A DNA stretch of 64,000 nucleotides from Aliarcobacter sp. GTDB taxonomy: Bacteria > Campylobacterota > Campylobacteria > Campylobacterales > Arcobacteraceae. Made by a program: the position numbers and the translations under genes. How positions within the stretch are numbered: the stretch's first letter is position 1; every line of letters begins with the position of its first letter. Shown piece by piece: positions 30,247 to 41,532 of the stretch. The notes under the pieces are model-generated. The model was given only the letters and a program-made list of their open reading frames with translations. It did not search any database and was not told the origin of the DNA. The DNA lies in assembly GCA_028689025.1 (NCBI GenBank), contig JAQTXA010000001.1, positions 62,001-126,000 of the forward strand, read 5' to 3'.

Positions 30247-31608
30247 TTATTTATTATAATTTATTGCTTTTTCTAAAGATAAAGCACCGTCAAATAATGT
30301 TTGTTCATCATATGCTTTTGCGATAAATTGAAGACCAACTGGCATCCCATCTTCATCTTTATCAACTGGCAACGAAATTGCTGGTAAACCTGCAAGGTTA
30401 ATTGAAATTGTGTAAATATCACTTAAATACATTTCCAAAGAAGTTTTAAATGAACCAAATTTTGGTGCAGTTGTTGGTGCAACTGGAGATAAAATCAAAT
30501 CAGCTTCTGCAAAAATTTCTGCATATTCATCTTTAATTAAATGTCTTACTTTTTGAGCCTTAATGTAATATGCATCATAATATCCTGAACTTAATACAAA
30601 AGAACCTAACATAATTCTTTTTTGTACTTCTGCTCCAAAACCTTGTGATTTTGTTTGAACATACATATCTTTAAGACCAGCATCACCTTTTCTATTTCCG
30701 AATCTTACACCATCAAATCTAGCAAGATTTGCTGATGCTTCAGCTGTTGCAACAATATAGTAAGTTGATACAATTTTATCAGTATCTAACATATTTTTAT
30801 GAATTATATTATGTCCAGCTTCTTTTAAAGCATTTACAGCTTTTTCAAAACCTTTTTGAATAGCAGGACTAGCTTGTGAAACAAAGTTATCAATTACTGC
30901 TATTGTTAATTTTCTATTTGAATCTAATTTTGGAGTTACTGCTTCATAATCAACATTTGCAGAAGTTGAATCCATTGGATCATATCCTGAAATAATGTCA
31001 TATAAAATAGCTGCATCTTCAACATTTTGTGTTATTGGTCCACATTGATCTAGTGATGAAGAATAAGCTGTAATTCCATATCTTGAAACTCTTCCATAAG
31101 TTGGTTTCATCCCAACACAACCACAATAAGCAGCAGGTTGTCTAATACTTCCGCCTGTATCAGTTCCAAGTGCAGCAATTGCAATTCCAGCTGCAACTGC
31201 AGCCGCTGAACCTCCAGAGCTTCCTCCTGGAACTTTTTCATTATCAACCGGATTTAAAGTTTTTCCATAACAAGAAGATTCAGTTGAACTTCCCATTGCA
31301 AATTCATCCATATTTGTTCTACCAAATGGAGATAAACCAGCTTTTTCTAAATTATTAATTACAGTTGCATTATATGGAGAAATATAACCTTTTAAAATGT
31401 TACTAGAACAAGTAATTTCCCAATTTTTAACATTTATATTATCTTTTATTGCTATTGGAATACCCATTCCAGATTGTGAAATATTTGTTGAAATTAATTG
31501 TTCAACATAAGCACCTGTATTGTTTTCTTTTATTTTTGAAGTTAAATCATCTCTTAGTTTTTTTATATCATCACTAGCTAAAGTTAGTGCTTCTTTTAGT
31601 GTTATCAA
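30247..31608 (-). CDS. gatA: Asp-tRNA(Asn)/Glu-tRNA(Gln) amidotransferase subunit A
   Basis: Amidase signature GGSSGGSAAAVAAGIAIAALGTDTGGSIRQPAAYCG. Confidence 0.95.
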   Translation of the reverse strand: MITLKEALTLASDDIKKLRDDLTSKIKENNTGAYVEQLISTNISQSGMGIPIAIKDNINVKNWEITCSSNILKGYISPYNATVINNLEKAGLSPFGRTNMDEFAMGSSTESSCYGKTLNPVDNEKVPGGSSGGSAAAVAAGIAIAALGTDTGGSIRQPAAYCGCVGMKPTYGRVSRYGITAYSSSLDQCGPITQNVEDAAILYDIISGYDPMDSTSANVDYEAVTPKLDSNRKLTIAVIDNFVSQASPAIQKGFEKAVNALKEAGHNIIHKNMLDTDKIVSTYYIVATAEASANLARFDGVRFGNRKGDAGLKDMYVQTKSQGFGAEVQKRIMLGSFVLSSGYYDAYYIKAQKVRHLIKDEYAEIFAEADLILSPVAPTTAPKFGSFKTSLEMYLSDIYTISINLAGLPAISLPVDKDEDGMPVGLQFIAKAYDEQTLFDGALSLEKAINYNK

Positions 31609-31729
31609 TCGGTTCTCCTATGATTTTACAGTTGTAATATTACGCTGGATTTTATCTAATAAATGATTAATTTTAGGTTATAAAAGGAGGTTTTGTGAAA
31701 GTTATTTTTTTATATTTAAAATAAAAAAA

Positions 31730-31756
31730 GGGATAGAAGAAAATCTTCTATCCCTT
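31730..31756. terminator. Rho-independent terminator downstream of rplQ
   Basis: AGGGATAGAAGA-AAA-TCTTCTATCCCT with T-run on the minus strand. Confidence 0.85.
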
Positions 31757-31777
31757 AAAAATATAATAGAATTTCTA

Positions 31778-32128
31778 CTATACGAATGAAATGAATGCCA
31801 TTGGTGTAGCATCACCTCTTCTGATTCTTGTTTTAATTATTGAAGTATATCCACCATTTCTACCTAGGTATTTTGGTGCAATTTCGTTAATTAATTTTTT
31901 AGTAGCTTCTTTGCTTTGTAAAGCTGCAAATACATATCTATGTGTATTTAAATCAGCGTCTCTTGCAACAGTTACTAATTTTTCAATATATCTTTTTAAT
32001 TCTTTTGCTTTAGGTACAGTTGTTTCGATTTTTTCTCTTTCGATAATAGCAATTGCCATATTTTTTAACAATGCTTTTCTATGAGAAGAAGTTCTACTTA
32101 ACTTTCTATATCCATGCTTATGTCTCAT
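31778..32128 (-). CDS. rplQ: 50S ribosomal protein L17
   Basis: [24 protein letters not shown]. Confidence 0.98.
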   Translation of the reverse strand: MRHKHGYRKLSRTSSHRKALLKNMAIAIIEREKIETTVPKAKELKRYIEKLVTVARDADLNTHRYVFAALQSKEATKKLINEIAPKYLGRNGGYTSIIKTRIRRGDATPMAFISFV

Positions 32129-32141
32129 ATTAAACCCTTAA

Positions 32142-33140
32142 TTATGCTTTTAGTTGCTCTAATTTTCTTCTTAATGCAGAAGCAACATTTTCTGGAAGTG
32201 TATTTTCAACTGGGTAACCTAGAGATTCTAATTTCTCTGCGATTTCATCATAAGATTTTTTCCCAAGATTTTTAATATTTTTAACTTCAACTTCACTCAT
32301 AAGTACTAATTCACCTAAGAATTTAAGTCCAGCTCTATCTAAAGAGTTAAAACTTCTAGCACTTAAATTTAAATCATCAATTTTAATAACTAATTCTTTA
32401 AGTTCTAATGGCTCTTCACCACTTTCACTAACTGTTACTTCTGATAAATCAAAAACTTTATTAAAAACTGACATTTGCGCATACATAACTGATACAGCTT
32501 CTTTAAAAGCAGTAATTGGAGAAATTTGTCCATTAGTTTGTATTGTAAATACAGCTTTTTCAAAGTTAGGATTATCTTCAACTAACATTTTTTCAATATC
32601 ATAAACCACTTTTTTAACTGGTGTAAAGAAAGCATCAATAGGAATATAATCAGCTCCAACAATATCTCTAATGTCTTCTGAAGGCATATATCCTATACCT
32701 CTTTGAATAATTACAGAGAAAGTTAGATTACAATCGCTATTAATTGTTGCTAAGTGAGCATCTTTTGATACAATTTCAACGTCAGAGTTAATAAGGTCTT
32801 CACCTTTAATTTCTCTTGGTCCATTGAAAGAATACTCAACTACAACTTGTTCTTTATCACCATTTATTTTAAACTTAATATTCTTTAAATTTATAACAAA
32901 AATAGCTATATCTTCTAGCATACCTCTTAATGAGTCAAACTCATGCGAAGCACCTTCTATTTTTACTGCAATTGGTGCATAACCAACTGAAGAACTTAAT
33001 AAAAGTCTTCTTAAAGGGTGTGCTAAAGTAATTGCAAAACCATCTTCAAATGGATATGCTGATATTTTAGCTTCATTATCACTGATAGCCTCTATTTCAA
33101 CTTCAGTTGGTAAAAACGGTGTTTCTGCAAATTTTTTCAT
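32142..33140 (-). CDS. rpoA: RNA polymerase alpha subunit
   Basis: FAITLAHPLRRLLLSSSVGYAPIAVKIEG; alphaCTD RSFNSLDRAGLKFLGELV. Confidence 0.98.
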   Translation of the reverse strand: MKKFAETPFLPTEVEIEAISDNEAKISAYPFEDGFAITLAHPLRRLLLSSSVGYAPIAVKIEGASHEFDSLRGMLEDIAIFVINLKNIKFKINGDKEQVVVEYSFNGPREIKGEDLINSDVEIVSKDAHLATINSDCNLTFSVIIQRGIGYMPSEDIRDIVGADYIPIDAFFTPVKKVVYDIEKMLVEDNPNFEKAVFTIQTNGQISPITAFKEAVSVMYAQMSVFNKVFDLSEVTVSESGEEPLELKELVIKIDDLNLSARSFNSLDRAGLKFLGELVLMSEVEVKNIKNLGKKSYDEIAEKLESLGYPVENTLPENVASALRRKLEQLKA

Positions 33141-33157
33141 TAACTACCTTTTACTTA

Positions 33158-33784
33158 TTATTTAGAATATAACTCTACGATTAATCTCTCTTCTACAGGA
33201 ATAACAACTTCTTCTCTAGCTGGGATTCTTGTGAAAATTCCAAATACTTTTTCTTTATCAACATTAACCCAATCAACCATTCCTGTTTGATTTGTTAACT
33301 CTAATGCTCTTACAACTTGAGGATTAGATTTAGATTTTTCTTTGATTTCGATTTTTTGTCCAGCTTTTACTAGGAATGAAGGAATATCAACTTTTTTTCC
33401 ATCAACTAAAACATGTCCATGAGTCGTAAATTGTCTAGCATTTGCTCTAGTTGTAGCAAATCCCATTCTAAATACAACATTGTCTAATCTTTGCTCGATT
33501 AATGTAATAAGGTTAGCCCCTGTATTACCTTCTCTTCTTGCCGCTTCTGTGAAGTATTTTCTGAATTGTTTTTCAGAAACACCATACATGAATTTAGCTT
33601 TTTGCTTTTCTCTTAATTGTAAACCATACTCAGAAATTTTAGCTCTTCTTTGTCCGTGTTGTCCTGGAGCAAATGGTCTTTTTTCTAAAGCACTTTTACC
33701 TGATAATCTTCTCTCACCTTTAAGTCCAAGATCCGCATCAAGTCTTCTTTCGATTTTTTCTACTGGTCCTCTATATCTTGCCAT
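33158..33784 (-). CDS. rpsD: 30S ribosomal protein S4
   Basis: [26 protein letters not shown]...RPFAPGQHG. Confidence 0.98.
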   Translation of the reverse strand: MARYRGPVEKIERRLDADLGLKGERRLSGKSALEKRPFAPGQHGQRRAKISEYGLQLREKQKAKFMYGVSEKQFRKYFTEAARREGNTGANLITLIEQRLDNVVFRMGFATTRANARQFTTHGHVLVDGKKVDIPSFLVKAGQKIEIKEKSKSNPQVVRALELTNQTGMVDWVNVDKEKVFGIFTRIPAREEVVIPVEERLIVELYSK

Positions 33785-33794
33785 TATTTACTCC

Positions 33795-34187
33795 TTACAC
33801 TCTTCTTCTTTTAGGAGGTCTACAACCATTATGTGGTAATGGTGTAACATCTTTTAACCAAGTAACTCTAACTCCGTCCATAGCTCCAACTGCTTTAACA
33901 GCTGTATCTCTACCTGAACCTGGTCCTTGAATTTTAATCCCAACGTTTTTGATTCCGTGTTCCATTGCTTTCGCCATTGCATCTTCAACTGCTGCTTGCG
34001 CTGCAAATGGAGTTGATTTTTTAGAACCTTTAAATCCTAAGTTTCCAGCACTTGACCATGCGATTGCGTTTCCTGCATTATCTGTAACTGTAACCATTGT
34101 ATTATTAAAACTTGCAGCAATATGTACGATACCGTCAGCAATATTTTTTCTTACAATTTTTTTTCTAGTAACTTTTCTTTTTGCCAT
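33795..34187 (-). CDS. rpsK: 30S ribosomal protein S11
   Basis: [46 protein letters not shown]. Confidence 0.98.
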   Translation of the reverse strand: MAKRKVTRKKIVRKNIADGIVHIAASFNNTMVTVTDNAGNAIAWSSAGNLGFKGSKKSTPFAAQAAVEDAMAKAMEHGIKNVGIKIQGPGSGRDTAVKAVGAMDGVRVTWLKDVTPLPHNGCRPPKRRRV

Positions 34188-34197
34188 CTACAATCCC

Positions 34198-34566
34198 TTA
34201 TTTAGTTGCTGCACCAACAGTTTTCTTTTTACCTTTTCTTGTTCTAGCATTAGTTTTAGTCTTTTGCCCTCTACAAGGTAAACCTTTTCTATGTCTTAAC
34301 CCTCTATATGAACCTAAATCCATTAAAGCTTTAATATCCATAGCAACTTTTTTTCTTAAATCACCCTCAACCATATAGTTGTCTTGGATTTCTTTTCTGA
34401 TAATTGCCGCTTCGTCTTCTGTTAATTCGAAAGCTCTTTTATTGTAATCAATTCCAACAGCATCTAAAATTAATCTAGAGTTATGTAATCCGATTCCGAA
34501 GATATACGTTAACGCATATTCCATTCTCTTTTTATTTGGTAAATCAACACCTGCGATTCTTGCCAT
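34198..34566 (-). CDS. rpsM: 30S ribosomal protein S13
   Basis: [26 protein letters not shown]...[26 protein letters not shown]. Confidence 0.98.
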   Translation of the reverse strand: MARIAGVDLPNKKRMEYALTYIFGIGLHNSRLILDAVGIDYNKRAFELTEDEAAIIRKEIQDNYMVEGDLRKKVAMDIKALMDLGSYRGLRHRKGLPCRGQKTKTNARTRKGKKKTVGAATK

Positions 34567-34571
34567 GTGCC

Positions 34572-34685
34572 TTATCCTTGTCTCTGTTTATGTTTTTTGT
34601 TTTCGCAGATTACTCTTACGACACCTCTTCTTTTGATAACCTTACATTTATCACACATTTTCTTTACTGAAGCTCTTACTTTCAT
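34572..34685 (-). CDS. rpmJ: 50S ribosomal protein L36 (not in supplied ORF track)
   Basis: Minus-strand translation [37 protein letters not shown]. Confidence 0.97.
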   Translation of the reverse strand: MKVRASVKKMCDKCKVIKRRGVVRVICENKKHKQRQG

Positions 34686-34944
34686 AAGTCTGTCTCCTCT
34701 TTTTTTGTGTTGTTTCCACTTTCAACAGGAAAAAGCCTTAAAAAATAAATATATTTTATTTTCCAGCTTTTACCAACCCTTTATAAAATAGAAAATATTT
34801 TACAAAAACTTCCTCGATGGTTGAAAAAATGGAGTTGGATTATAATTAATTTTTACTTAAAGCTAGTTGAATATGCTTTAAATATCTAATTTAATTGTAA
34901 TTGTTGTAATATTTTGAAAATAATAATTATCAAAAGGATTAACA

Positions 34945-35307
34945 TTGTCTCTAATTTACAAGAATGATTTAATTAAAATAGAAATTGAAAGCTCTGAAAT
35001 ACCATGGCTTAAAATATTTACCATAGAAAATATAAAAGAATTTTCACAATGCAATAATGAAACTAAACAAGAAATATTTAAATATCTTGATATTATTGAA
35101 AAAGAGATGTTAGCTTATTTCAATCCTAAAAAAATAAATATTGCATCTTTTGGGAATTATGTTCCGCATGTTCACTTTCATATAATGGCAAGATTTGAGG
35201 AAGATTCTTATTTCCCAGAACCAATGTGGGGAAAAAAACAAAGAGATGCAAATTTAAATTTGCCCTCTTTTGAAGAATTTTATGAGAATTTAAAAAAGAA
35301 GTTATGA
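34945..35307 (+). CDS. HIT-family protein
   Basis: HVHFHIMAR histidine triad; TTG start after AAAGGA. Confidence 0.82.
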   Translation: MSLIYKNDLIKIEIESSEIPWLKIFTIENIKEFSQCNNETKQEIFKYLDIIEKEMLAYFNPKKINIASFGNYVPHVHFHIMARFEEDSYFPEPMWGKKQRDANLNLPSFEEFYENLKKKL

Positions 35308-35320
35308 TTAACTTCTTTTT
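35293..35320. terminator. Bidirectional Rho-independent terminator
   Basis: AAAAAGAAGTTA-TGAT-TAACTTCTTTTT. Confidence 0.8.
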
Positions 35321-35323
35321 AAT

Positions 35324-36253
35324 TTAACCATCTTGATTTATTTGTTTAATTAAATCTTCTAATACAATTTCAGCTTTGTCAACATCAATTTGACAACCAC
35401 CAGCAGCTTTATGTCCACCACCATGATGTTTAAGCATTAATTCACCAACATTTGTTTTAGATGATTTATTAATTATTGATTTTCCAGTACTATAAACAAT
35501 ATTTTGTTTATCTTTTCCCCAAATAACATGAATAGAAATATTTTGTTCAGGATGCATTGCATATACCATAAATCTATTACCTGGATAGATAATTTCTTCA
35601 TCTCTATAATCTATAATCAACAAATTATCTTTAATTGTTGTACATCTTATTAATTGTTCTTTAAAATCTTTTTCATATTTAAAGTATAATTCAATTCTCT
35701 CTTTAATATCTGGTAGTTCTAATATTTCATCAATATTATGTCTTGCACAATACTCAATTAAATCCATCATAAGCTGATAATTAGAAATTCTAAAATCTTT
35801 AAATCTTCCAAGACCAGTTCTTGAGTCCATTAAAAAACTTAACAGTGCCCAACCTCTTGGCTCTATAATATCTTCTTCACTAAAATCTGCAGAATCTGCT
35901 TTATTAGCACCATTCATCATTCCAGTAAAATATCCAGGGAAAACTTCATCGCCACCATAATATTGATAAACAACTTCTGCTGCACTTGGAGCATCTGGAT
36001 TTATAATATGATTATCTTTTTTTTCATTTCTAATTGTTTCTGAAAAATGATGATCAAATGCTAAATATACACCATCTACATAAGGAAGATTTGTTGTAAT
36101 ATCATTTTGCGTTATTTTTACTTTTCCATCTTGCATATCTTTTGGATGAACAAATGCTATTTCATCTATAATATTTAAATATTTCAACAAAGTACCACAA
36201 ACTAAGCCATCCATATCACTTCTAGTAACTAATCTGTATGTTTTTTTACTCAT
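35324..36253 (-). CDS. DHH-family phosphoesterase
   Basis: TRSDMDGLVCGTLL, YLAFDHHFSE, HHGGGHKAAGGCQ. Confidence 0.85.
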   Translation of the reverse strand: MSKKTYRLVTRSDMDGLVCGTLLKYLNIIDEIAFVHPKDMQDGKVKITQNDITTNLPYVDGVYLAFDHHFSETIRNEKKDNHIINPDAPSAAEVVYQYYGGDEVFPGYFTGMMNGANKADSADFSEEDIIEPRGWALLSFLMDSRTGLGRFKDFRISNYQLMMDLIEYCARHNIDEILELPDIKERIELYFKYEKDFKEQLIRCTTIKDNLLIIDYRDEEIIYPGNRFMVYAMHPEQNISIHVIWGKDKQNIVYSTGKSIINKSSKTNVGELMLKHHGGGHKAAGGCQIDVDKAEIVLEDLIKQINQDG

Positions 36254-36338
36254 AAGCTATCCCAAAATTATAATTTAACTATCTCTCTTTGATTCTATCA
36301 TAAAAAATTATTAATAAAAATTAAACTTTTGTTTACTA

Positions 36339-37406
36339 TTAATTATTAATATACTTCGTAATCAAATCGCCCATAGCAGTAGTATTTAAAACTTCAATTG
36401 CATCAAATCCTGCTAAATCTTTTGTTCTATATCCATCTTTTAATGCTGCTTTTATTGCGTCTTCTATCATATCTGCTGCTTTTATTTCATTTAAAGAGTA
36501 TCTTAACATCATTGAAGCACTTAAAATTGTTGCTATTGGATTTGCTATTCCCATCCCTGCGATATCAGGTGCTGAGCCATGAATTGGTTCATAGATTGCT
36601 GTTTTATCTCCTGTTGAAGCAGATGGAAGTAATCCAATAGAACCAACAACCATTGAAGCTGTATCAGAAAGAATATCTCCAAAAATATTTCCAGTTACAA
36701 TAACATCAAATTGTTTTGGATTTCTTACAAGTTGCATTGCTGCATTATCTACATACATATGTGAAAGAGTTACTTCTGGATAATCTTTTGATAACTCATT
36801 CATAGTATCTCTCCAAAGTTGAGAAACTTCTAAAACATTTGCTTTATCAACAGAACAAACTCTTTTATCTCTTTTCATAGCTAATTCAAATGCTTGTTTA
36901 CCAATTCTTACAATTTCAGGTTTTGTATAAACCATTGTGTTATATGCTTTAAATCCATCATTTGCTCTTGGTTGACCAAAGTAAATTCCACCGATTAACT
37001 CACGAACTACCATAATATCACAACCTTTAATTACTTCAGGTTTTAGTGTTGATGCATTAACTAATTCATCATAAACAATAGCAGGTCTAAGATTTGCATA
37101 AACACCCATCTCTTCTCTAAACTTTAAAAGTCCAGTTTCAGGTCTTAATTCTCTTGGTAATGTATCCCATTTTTCTCCACCAATAGAACCAAATAAACAA
37201 GCATCAGAATCTAAAACACCATCAACTGTTTCTTGTGGAAGTGGAACACCAGTAATATCAATAGCAATACCACCCATTAAATATTCTTTATATGATAATT
37301 CAAAGCCACATTTTTTAGAAACTGCATTTAATACTTTTATTGCTTCATCAACGATTTCTGGTCCTATTCCATCACCTTTGATTACTGATATTTTATAGTT
37401 ATTCAT
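36339..37406 (-). CDS. leuB: 3-isopropylmalate dehydrogenase
   Basis: [49 protein letters not shown]. Confidence 0.97.
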   Translation of the reverse strand: MNNYKISVIKGDGIGPEIVDEAIKVLNAVSKKCGFELSYKEYLMGGIAIDITGVPLPQETVDGVLDSDACLFGSIGGEKWDTLPRELRPETGLLKFREEMGVYANLRPAIVYDELVNASTLKPEVIKGCDIMVVRELIGGIYFGQPRANDGFKAYNTMVYTKPEIVRIGKQAFELAMKRDKRVCSVDKANVLEVSQLWRDTMNELSKDYPEVTLSHMYVDNAAMQLVRNPKQFDVIVTGNIFGDILSDTASMVVGSIGLLPSASTGDKTAIYEPIHGSAPDIAGMGIANPIATILSASMMLRYSLNEIKAADMIEDAIKAALKDGYRTKDLAGFDAIEVLNTTAMGDLITKYINN

Positions 37407-37409
37407 TTA

Positions 37410-37910
37410 TTAATTTCCTCTTCCCATTTCAGCTTTTGCATAATTTATTAATCCACCTGCTGCAATTAATTCTTGCATAAAAGGAGGAATTGCAATAAAA
37501 TCATAAGTTTTATTTGTAGTATTGTTTGTAATTTTTCCATTATCTAAATCTATTGAAATTTCTTCACCCTCTTTTATCTCTAAAGACTCAGGTAATTCAA
37601 ATATTGGTAATCCCATATTAAAAGCATTTCTATAAAAAATTCTTGCGAATGATGGTGCAACAACAGCAGCAACTCCTGCAGCTTTTAATGCGATTGGAGC
37701 ATGTTCTCTACTTGAACCACAACCAAAATTTTCACCAGCAACGATAATATCACCTCTTTGTAACTTTTTAGGAAACTCAGGATCTGCATCTTCCATAACA
37801 TATTTTGCTAAATGTTCAGGATCTGAACTATTTAAATATCTAGCTGCAATAATAACATCAGTGTCTATATTAGCCCCAAAATTCCATACTTTACCAGTAA
37901 TTTTATTCAT
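37410..37910 (-). CDS. leuD: 3-isopropylmalate dehydratase small subunit
   Basis: VWNFGANIDTDVIIAARYL; GENFGCGSSREHAPIALKAAG. Confidence 0.96.
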   Translation of the reverse strand: MNKITGKVWNFGANIDTDVIIAARYLNSSDPEHLAKYVMEDADPEFPKKLQRGDIIVAGENFGCGSSREHAPIALKAAGVAAVVAPSFARIFYRNAFNMGLPIFELPESLEIKEGEEISIDLDNGKITNNTTNKTYDFIAIPPFMQELIAAGGLINYAKAEMGRGN

Positions 37911-38040
37911 ATTATATGTCCTTGAATTTAATAAATTTCAAAATTTATTAAATAAATATTTTCAAAAAGAATGCATTTTAGCTAATTTTTTAGTAATATT
38001 TGTTTAAATCCTTTTTTTTTAATTAAATGTTTAACTAATT

Positions 38041-38050
38041 TGGGTATAAT
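38041..38050 (+). promoter_or_regulatory. Candidate sigma70 -10 element upstream of rpoD
   Basis: TGGGTATAAT 36 nt before ATG, extended -10-like. Confidence 0.5.
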
Positions 38051-38085
38051 ATCCGACCATCTTAGAAAGAGGATTTCCTAATACC

Positions 38086-39969
38086 ATGAGTGTAAAAGAT
38101 ATAAATAAAACTATCGAACAATTAGTAAAAGAGTACAAAGAATCAGTACTTACTTACGAAAAAATCATTAAAATCTTTCCCAAAGCACCTTCAGGTCCAA
38201 ACATCAAAAAACTTCTAGCTTTAATACAATTATATAATGTAACTGTAATTAGTTCTCAAGAACAAGCAAAAAGAATGAATGCTGAAGAAGCTAAAAAAAG
38301 AAAAGAATTAAGAGAAAAGTTAATAGAGAATGAAGATGATGTTTACGATTTATTAAAAAATAAAGAGTTACTTGAGTGGTCAAGATCAGATTCTCCTGTT
38401 AGAATGTATTTAAGAGAAATGGGACAAATTCCATTACTTACTAAAGAAGAAGAGATTGAAATCTCTAAAAGAATCGAAATGGGTGAAGATATTATTCTTG
38501 ATGCCATTTGTTACGTACCTTACCTAATTGATTTTATTTTAGAATATAAAGAACCATTGGTAAATAGAGAAAGAAAAGTAAAAGAGTTATTTAGAAATTT
38601 TGACGATGATGATTCTGAAACTGAAGAAGAAGATGAAATCGAAGATGAAATTGTAGAGGAAGAAGAAACTGAATCTAGTGATGACGAAGATAGTGAAAAA
38701 AATAGTGCTAAAAAATTAAAAAAACTTGATAAAAGAGCACAAACTATTATTGAAGCATTTAAAATTTTAGAAAAAGCTAAAAAAGATTGGCTTAAATTTG
38801 CTGCAAAAGAGACTGCAAAATCAGATGATGAAACAGATCAAATGACTTTTAATCTTGCTGTTGCATTCAAAAAAAGAATTTTAAAAGAGGCATTATTAGA
38901 TTTAGGACCTACATCTAAGTTAATTACTGAAATTGTAAAAGCAATGGAAACAGCTTTAAAATCTGATACAGGTTTTGATGGTGAATTAAAAAGATTAGAG
39001 TATAAATTACCTCTATTTAATGAAACACTATTAAAAAATCATAAAAAGATTTTAGATAACATTGTAAATTTAACAAAAGCACAAATTACATCAATGGTTC
39101 CAGAAGCAACTATGGTTTCTTCTTATATGGAAATTAAAAAACTTTTCCAAACAAAAGAAGCTTCAAAAGGTGGATTTGATTTAGCACCTGAAGAGTTAAA
39201 AGATGTTCTTGAACAAATTAAAAGAGGTAAACAAATTACTGATACTTCTAAAACAAGAATGGCAAAATCAAATCTTAGACTTGTTGTATCTATTGCAAAA
39301 AGATATACAAATAGAGGTTTACCATTCCTTGACTTAATTCAAGAAGGAAACATCGGTCTTATGAAGGCTGTTGATAAGTTTGAATATAAAAAAGGTTATA
39401 AATTCTCTACTTATGCAACATGGTGGATTAGACAAGCAATTTCAAGAGCAATTGCAGATCAAGCTAGAACTATTAGAATTCCTATACATATGATTGAGAC
39501 TATTAATAGAATTAATAAAATCATCAGAAAAGGTATTCAAGAGAATGGTAAAGAGCCAGATGTTGAAGAAATTGCAAAAGAAGTTGGATTACCAGTTGAT
39601 AAAGTAAAACAAGTAATAAAAATCACAAAAGAGCCTGTATCTTTAGAAGCTCCAATTGGAAGTGATGATGATGGTAAATTTGGAGATTTTGTTCCTGATG
39701 AAAAAGCTCCAACACCAGTTGATAATATCATGAAAGAGGACTTACAAGGTCAAATTGATCAGATTTTAGGTCAATTAAATGAAAGAGAACAAGCTGTTAT
39801 TAGAATGAGATTTGGTCTTATGGAAGATGCAAGTGATAGAACATTAGAAGAGATTGGAAAAGAACTTTCTGTAACAAGAGAGAGAGTTAGACAAATTGAA
39901 TCAAGTGCTATTAAAAAATTAAAGCATCCAAAAGTAGGTAAAAACCTTAAAAATTACGTAGAAAGTTAA
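38086..39969 (+). CDS. rpoD: RNA polymerase sigma factor RpoD (sigma70)
   Basis: [75 protein letters not shown]. Confidence 0.98.
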   Translation: MSVKDINKTIEQLVKEYKESVLTYEKIIKIFPKAPSGPNIKKLLALIQLYNVTVISSQEQAKRMNAEEAKKRKELREKLIENEDDVYDLLKNKELLEWSRSDSPVRMYLREMGQIPLLTKEEEIEISKRIEMGEDIILDAICYVPYLIDFILEYKEPLVNRERKVKELFRNFDDDDSETEEEDEIEDEIVEEEETESSDDEDSEKNSAKKLKKLDKRAQTIIEAFKILEKAKKDWLKFAAKETAKSDDETDQMTFNLAVAFKKRILKEALLDLGPTSKLITEIVKAMETALKSDTGFDGELKRLEYKLPLFNETLLKNHKKILDNIVNLTKAQITSMVPEATMVSSYMEIKKLFQTKEASKGGFDLAPEELKDVLEQIKRGKQITDTSKTRMAKSNLRLVVSIAKRYTNRGLPFLDLIQEGNIGLMKAVDKFEYKKGYKFSTYATWWIRQAISRAIADQARTIRIPIHMIETINRINKIIRKGIQENGKEPDVEEIAKEVGLPVDKVKQVIKITKEPVSLEAPIGSDDDGKFGDFVPDEKAPTPVDNIMKEDLQGQIDQILGQLNEREQAVIRMRFGLMEDASDRTLEEIGKELSVTRERVRQIESSAIKKLKHPKVGKNLKNYVES

Positions 39970-39973
39970 TATT

Positions 39974-40654
39974 ATGAGTTTTTTTGAAGAATGGGTAGAG
40001 TTAGATTTAAACCCTATTTTATCTTTTTCATCTAATGCAAAAATACTTTATTCTAATTCTGAGGCTCAGTTTTTATTGAATAGAATAAAACAAAAAGAAC
40101 TTTTTGATTTAGCTTTAACTTATGCTCCAAAAACTTTTGGAGCACAAACATCTTATATTGATTTAAATATTAAGAACTATACTTTTTATGCTATAACTGT
40201 AATGTATGAGAATGAAGATGAAATTCATATGAAACTTTACAAAAGTGCTATGGTAAAAAAAGAGTCTAGTCTTAATATTAAGAACATTAATACAACAAAT
40301 ATCTTTACTTTAGTTGATTTAGCTATTTCAACAAGTAAAATAAAAAATGAAATTAATTTTACAAAAAACTATGACCCATCAATTCCAGAGTTTAAACTAG
40401 ATGCAAGTACATTTATAAAAACTTTAAATAATATTTTTGAAGCTTTTAGAGATAAAGAAAATGTAACTTGTTCTATTTTATTAAAAATTGGAGAGTATAT
40501 AAAAATTGATAATAAAAAGTACTCTTTAATAAGTGTAGAGATTTCATCAAACAAAAAAAGTGACTTCTCTTCAATAATTACTAAAGAAAATAACTCTTTT
40601 ATTTTAACTGCAGATGAAACAAAAGTAAATATTGATTTACCTTTGATTCTTTAA
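39974..40654 (+). CDS. Hypothetical protein, possible PAS + degenerate HATPase-like
   Basis: NPILSFSSNAKILYSNSEAQFLL resembles a PAS start; FIKTLNNIFEAF weakly resembles an HATPase N-box; 4-nt gap from rpoD. Confidence 0.4.
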   Translation: MSFFEEWVELDLNPILSFSSNAKILYSNSEAQFLLNRIKQKELFDLALTYAPKTFGAQTSYIDLNIKNYTFYAITVMYENEDEIHMKLYKSAMVKKESSLNIKNINTTNIFTLVDLAISTSKIKNEINFTKNYDPSIPEFKLDASTFIKTLNNIFEAFRDKENVTCSILLKIGEYIKIDNKKYSLISVEISSNKKSDFSSIITKENNSFILTADETKVNIDLPLIL

Positions 40655-40689
40655 ATTTTCAAAGCTTTTTTTCTATAAGCTTTGAAAAT
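40655..40689. terminator. Bidirectional hairpin terminator
   Basis: ATTTTCAAAGCTT / AAGCTTTGAAAAT 13-bp stem. Confidence 0.75.
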
Positions 40690-41324
40690 AAAACTCCAAG
40701 AGGAACAACTCCCAATCCTATTATAAAAGCAATTGGTAGAAAAATCTTATTATTATTTAAAGCAAAAAAACCAAATATTAAAATTCCATAACCTAAAACT
40801 CTGTAAATTGATAAAAATCCACTTGCTGAAAAAAGAGTATTTTTAAAAGAGTTTCTTTTCACTTTTGATTTCTCATCATTTAAAATCTCTTTTATTTTTT
40901 CACTTGTTAATTCTGATTCTGGTATCTCTTCATATTCAGTATATAAATCATAAGGATCATCTATCTCATCAATTTTATCTCTATCTTCAAATTGATTATT
41001 ACTTTTTGTTAAATCAAGATTTGATAATCTATTTTGTATATTGTTTTTATAAGATAAAAAAGAAGCAATTGTAATAAACAATGAAGAGAAAAATGCAACT
41101 TGTACATTTAAAAACCATAAATAGTCTTGAAATATAAATGAATATAAAATAATACAAAGGTCTAAAATAATAAAAACCTTTGCAAATTTTAGAATCTCTG
41201 GATTAATCTTCATCATCATCTTTATCAAAAGATTTATCTCCATGTTTTGCTCTGTAAGCGTATCTTGGATCATTTTCCATACCCTCAAACTCTTTTTGAG
41301 CTCTTTTATATGCTCTATAAACAT
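40659..41324 (-). CDS. Hypothetical membrane protein
   Basis: Several TM segments; real start probably one of the Met codons near 41213-41219 (MMMKINPEILKFAKV), not 41324, since the upstream part overlaps the AtpZ-like gene. Confidence 0.55.
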   Translation of the reverse strand: MFIEHIKELKKSLRVWKMIQDTLTEQNMEINLLIKMMMKINPEILKFAKVFIILDLCIILYSFIFQDYLWFLNVQVAFFSSLFITIASFLSYKNNIQNRLSNLDLTKSNNQFEDRDKIDEIDDPYDLYTEYEEIPESELTSEKIKEILNDEKSKVKRNSFKNTLFSASGFLSIYRVLGYGILIFGFFALNNNKIFLPIAFIIGLGVVPLGVLFSKLIEKKL

Positions 41325-41520
41325 TCATAATAGCAGCTGCAATTCCCCATGCAATACCAATCCATAAAGTCCACGTATATCCAGTTAATTGTTTTAAGCC
41401 ATACCCAATACCAAAACCTATGATGATTGCTGCAACTATTGAAATCCCTAAAGATAAGTTATCTAAAGCGATAACTTTATCTTGGTGTTTTGGTTTAATA
41501 TTATTTTGTTTATCTTCCAT
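41203..41520 (-). CDS. AtpZ/AtpI-like protein
   Basis: SLGISIVAAIIIGFGIGYGLKQLTGYTWTLWIGIAWGIAAAIMNVYRAYK. Confidence 0.7.
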   Translation of the reverse strand: MEDKQNNIKPKHQDKVIALDNLSLGISIVAAIIIGFGIGYGLKQLTGYTWTLWIGIAWGIAAAIMNVYRAYKRAQKEFEGMENDPRYAYRAKHGDKSFDKDDDED

Positions 41521-41532
41521 TTTAAACCAAAA

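Noticed and set aside
34181-34791. Plus-strand ORFs at 34181-34378 and 34567-34791
   Set aside because: Antisense to rpsM and rpmJ; the minus strand encodes clear ribosomal proteins.
34686-34944. Possible RNA gene upstream of rpmJ
   Set aside because: No tRNA cloverleaf or clear conserved RNA visible; likely promoter/leader only.
38600-38710. Very acidic D/E-rich stretch in rpoD
   Set aside because: Acidic low-complexity segments are normal in the non-conserved region of sigma70 between regions 1.2 and 2.1.
41203-41324. 122-nt overlap of the membrane-protein ORF with the AtpZ-like gene
   Set aside because: Most likely over-extended ORF; good Met codons lie near the AtpZ stop (GATGATGATGAAG), giving a short normal overlap.
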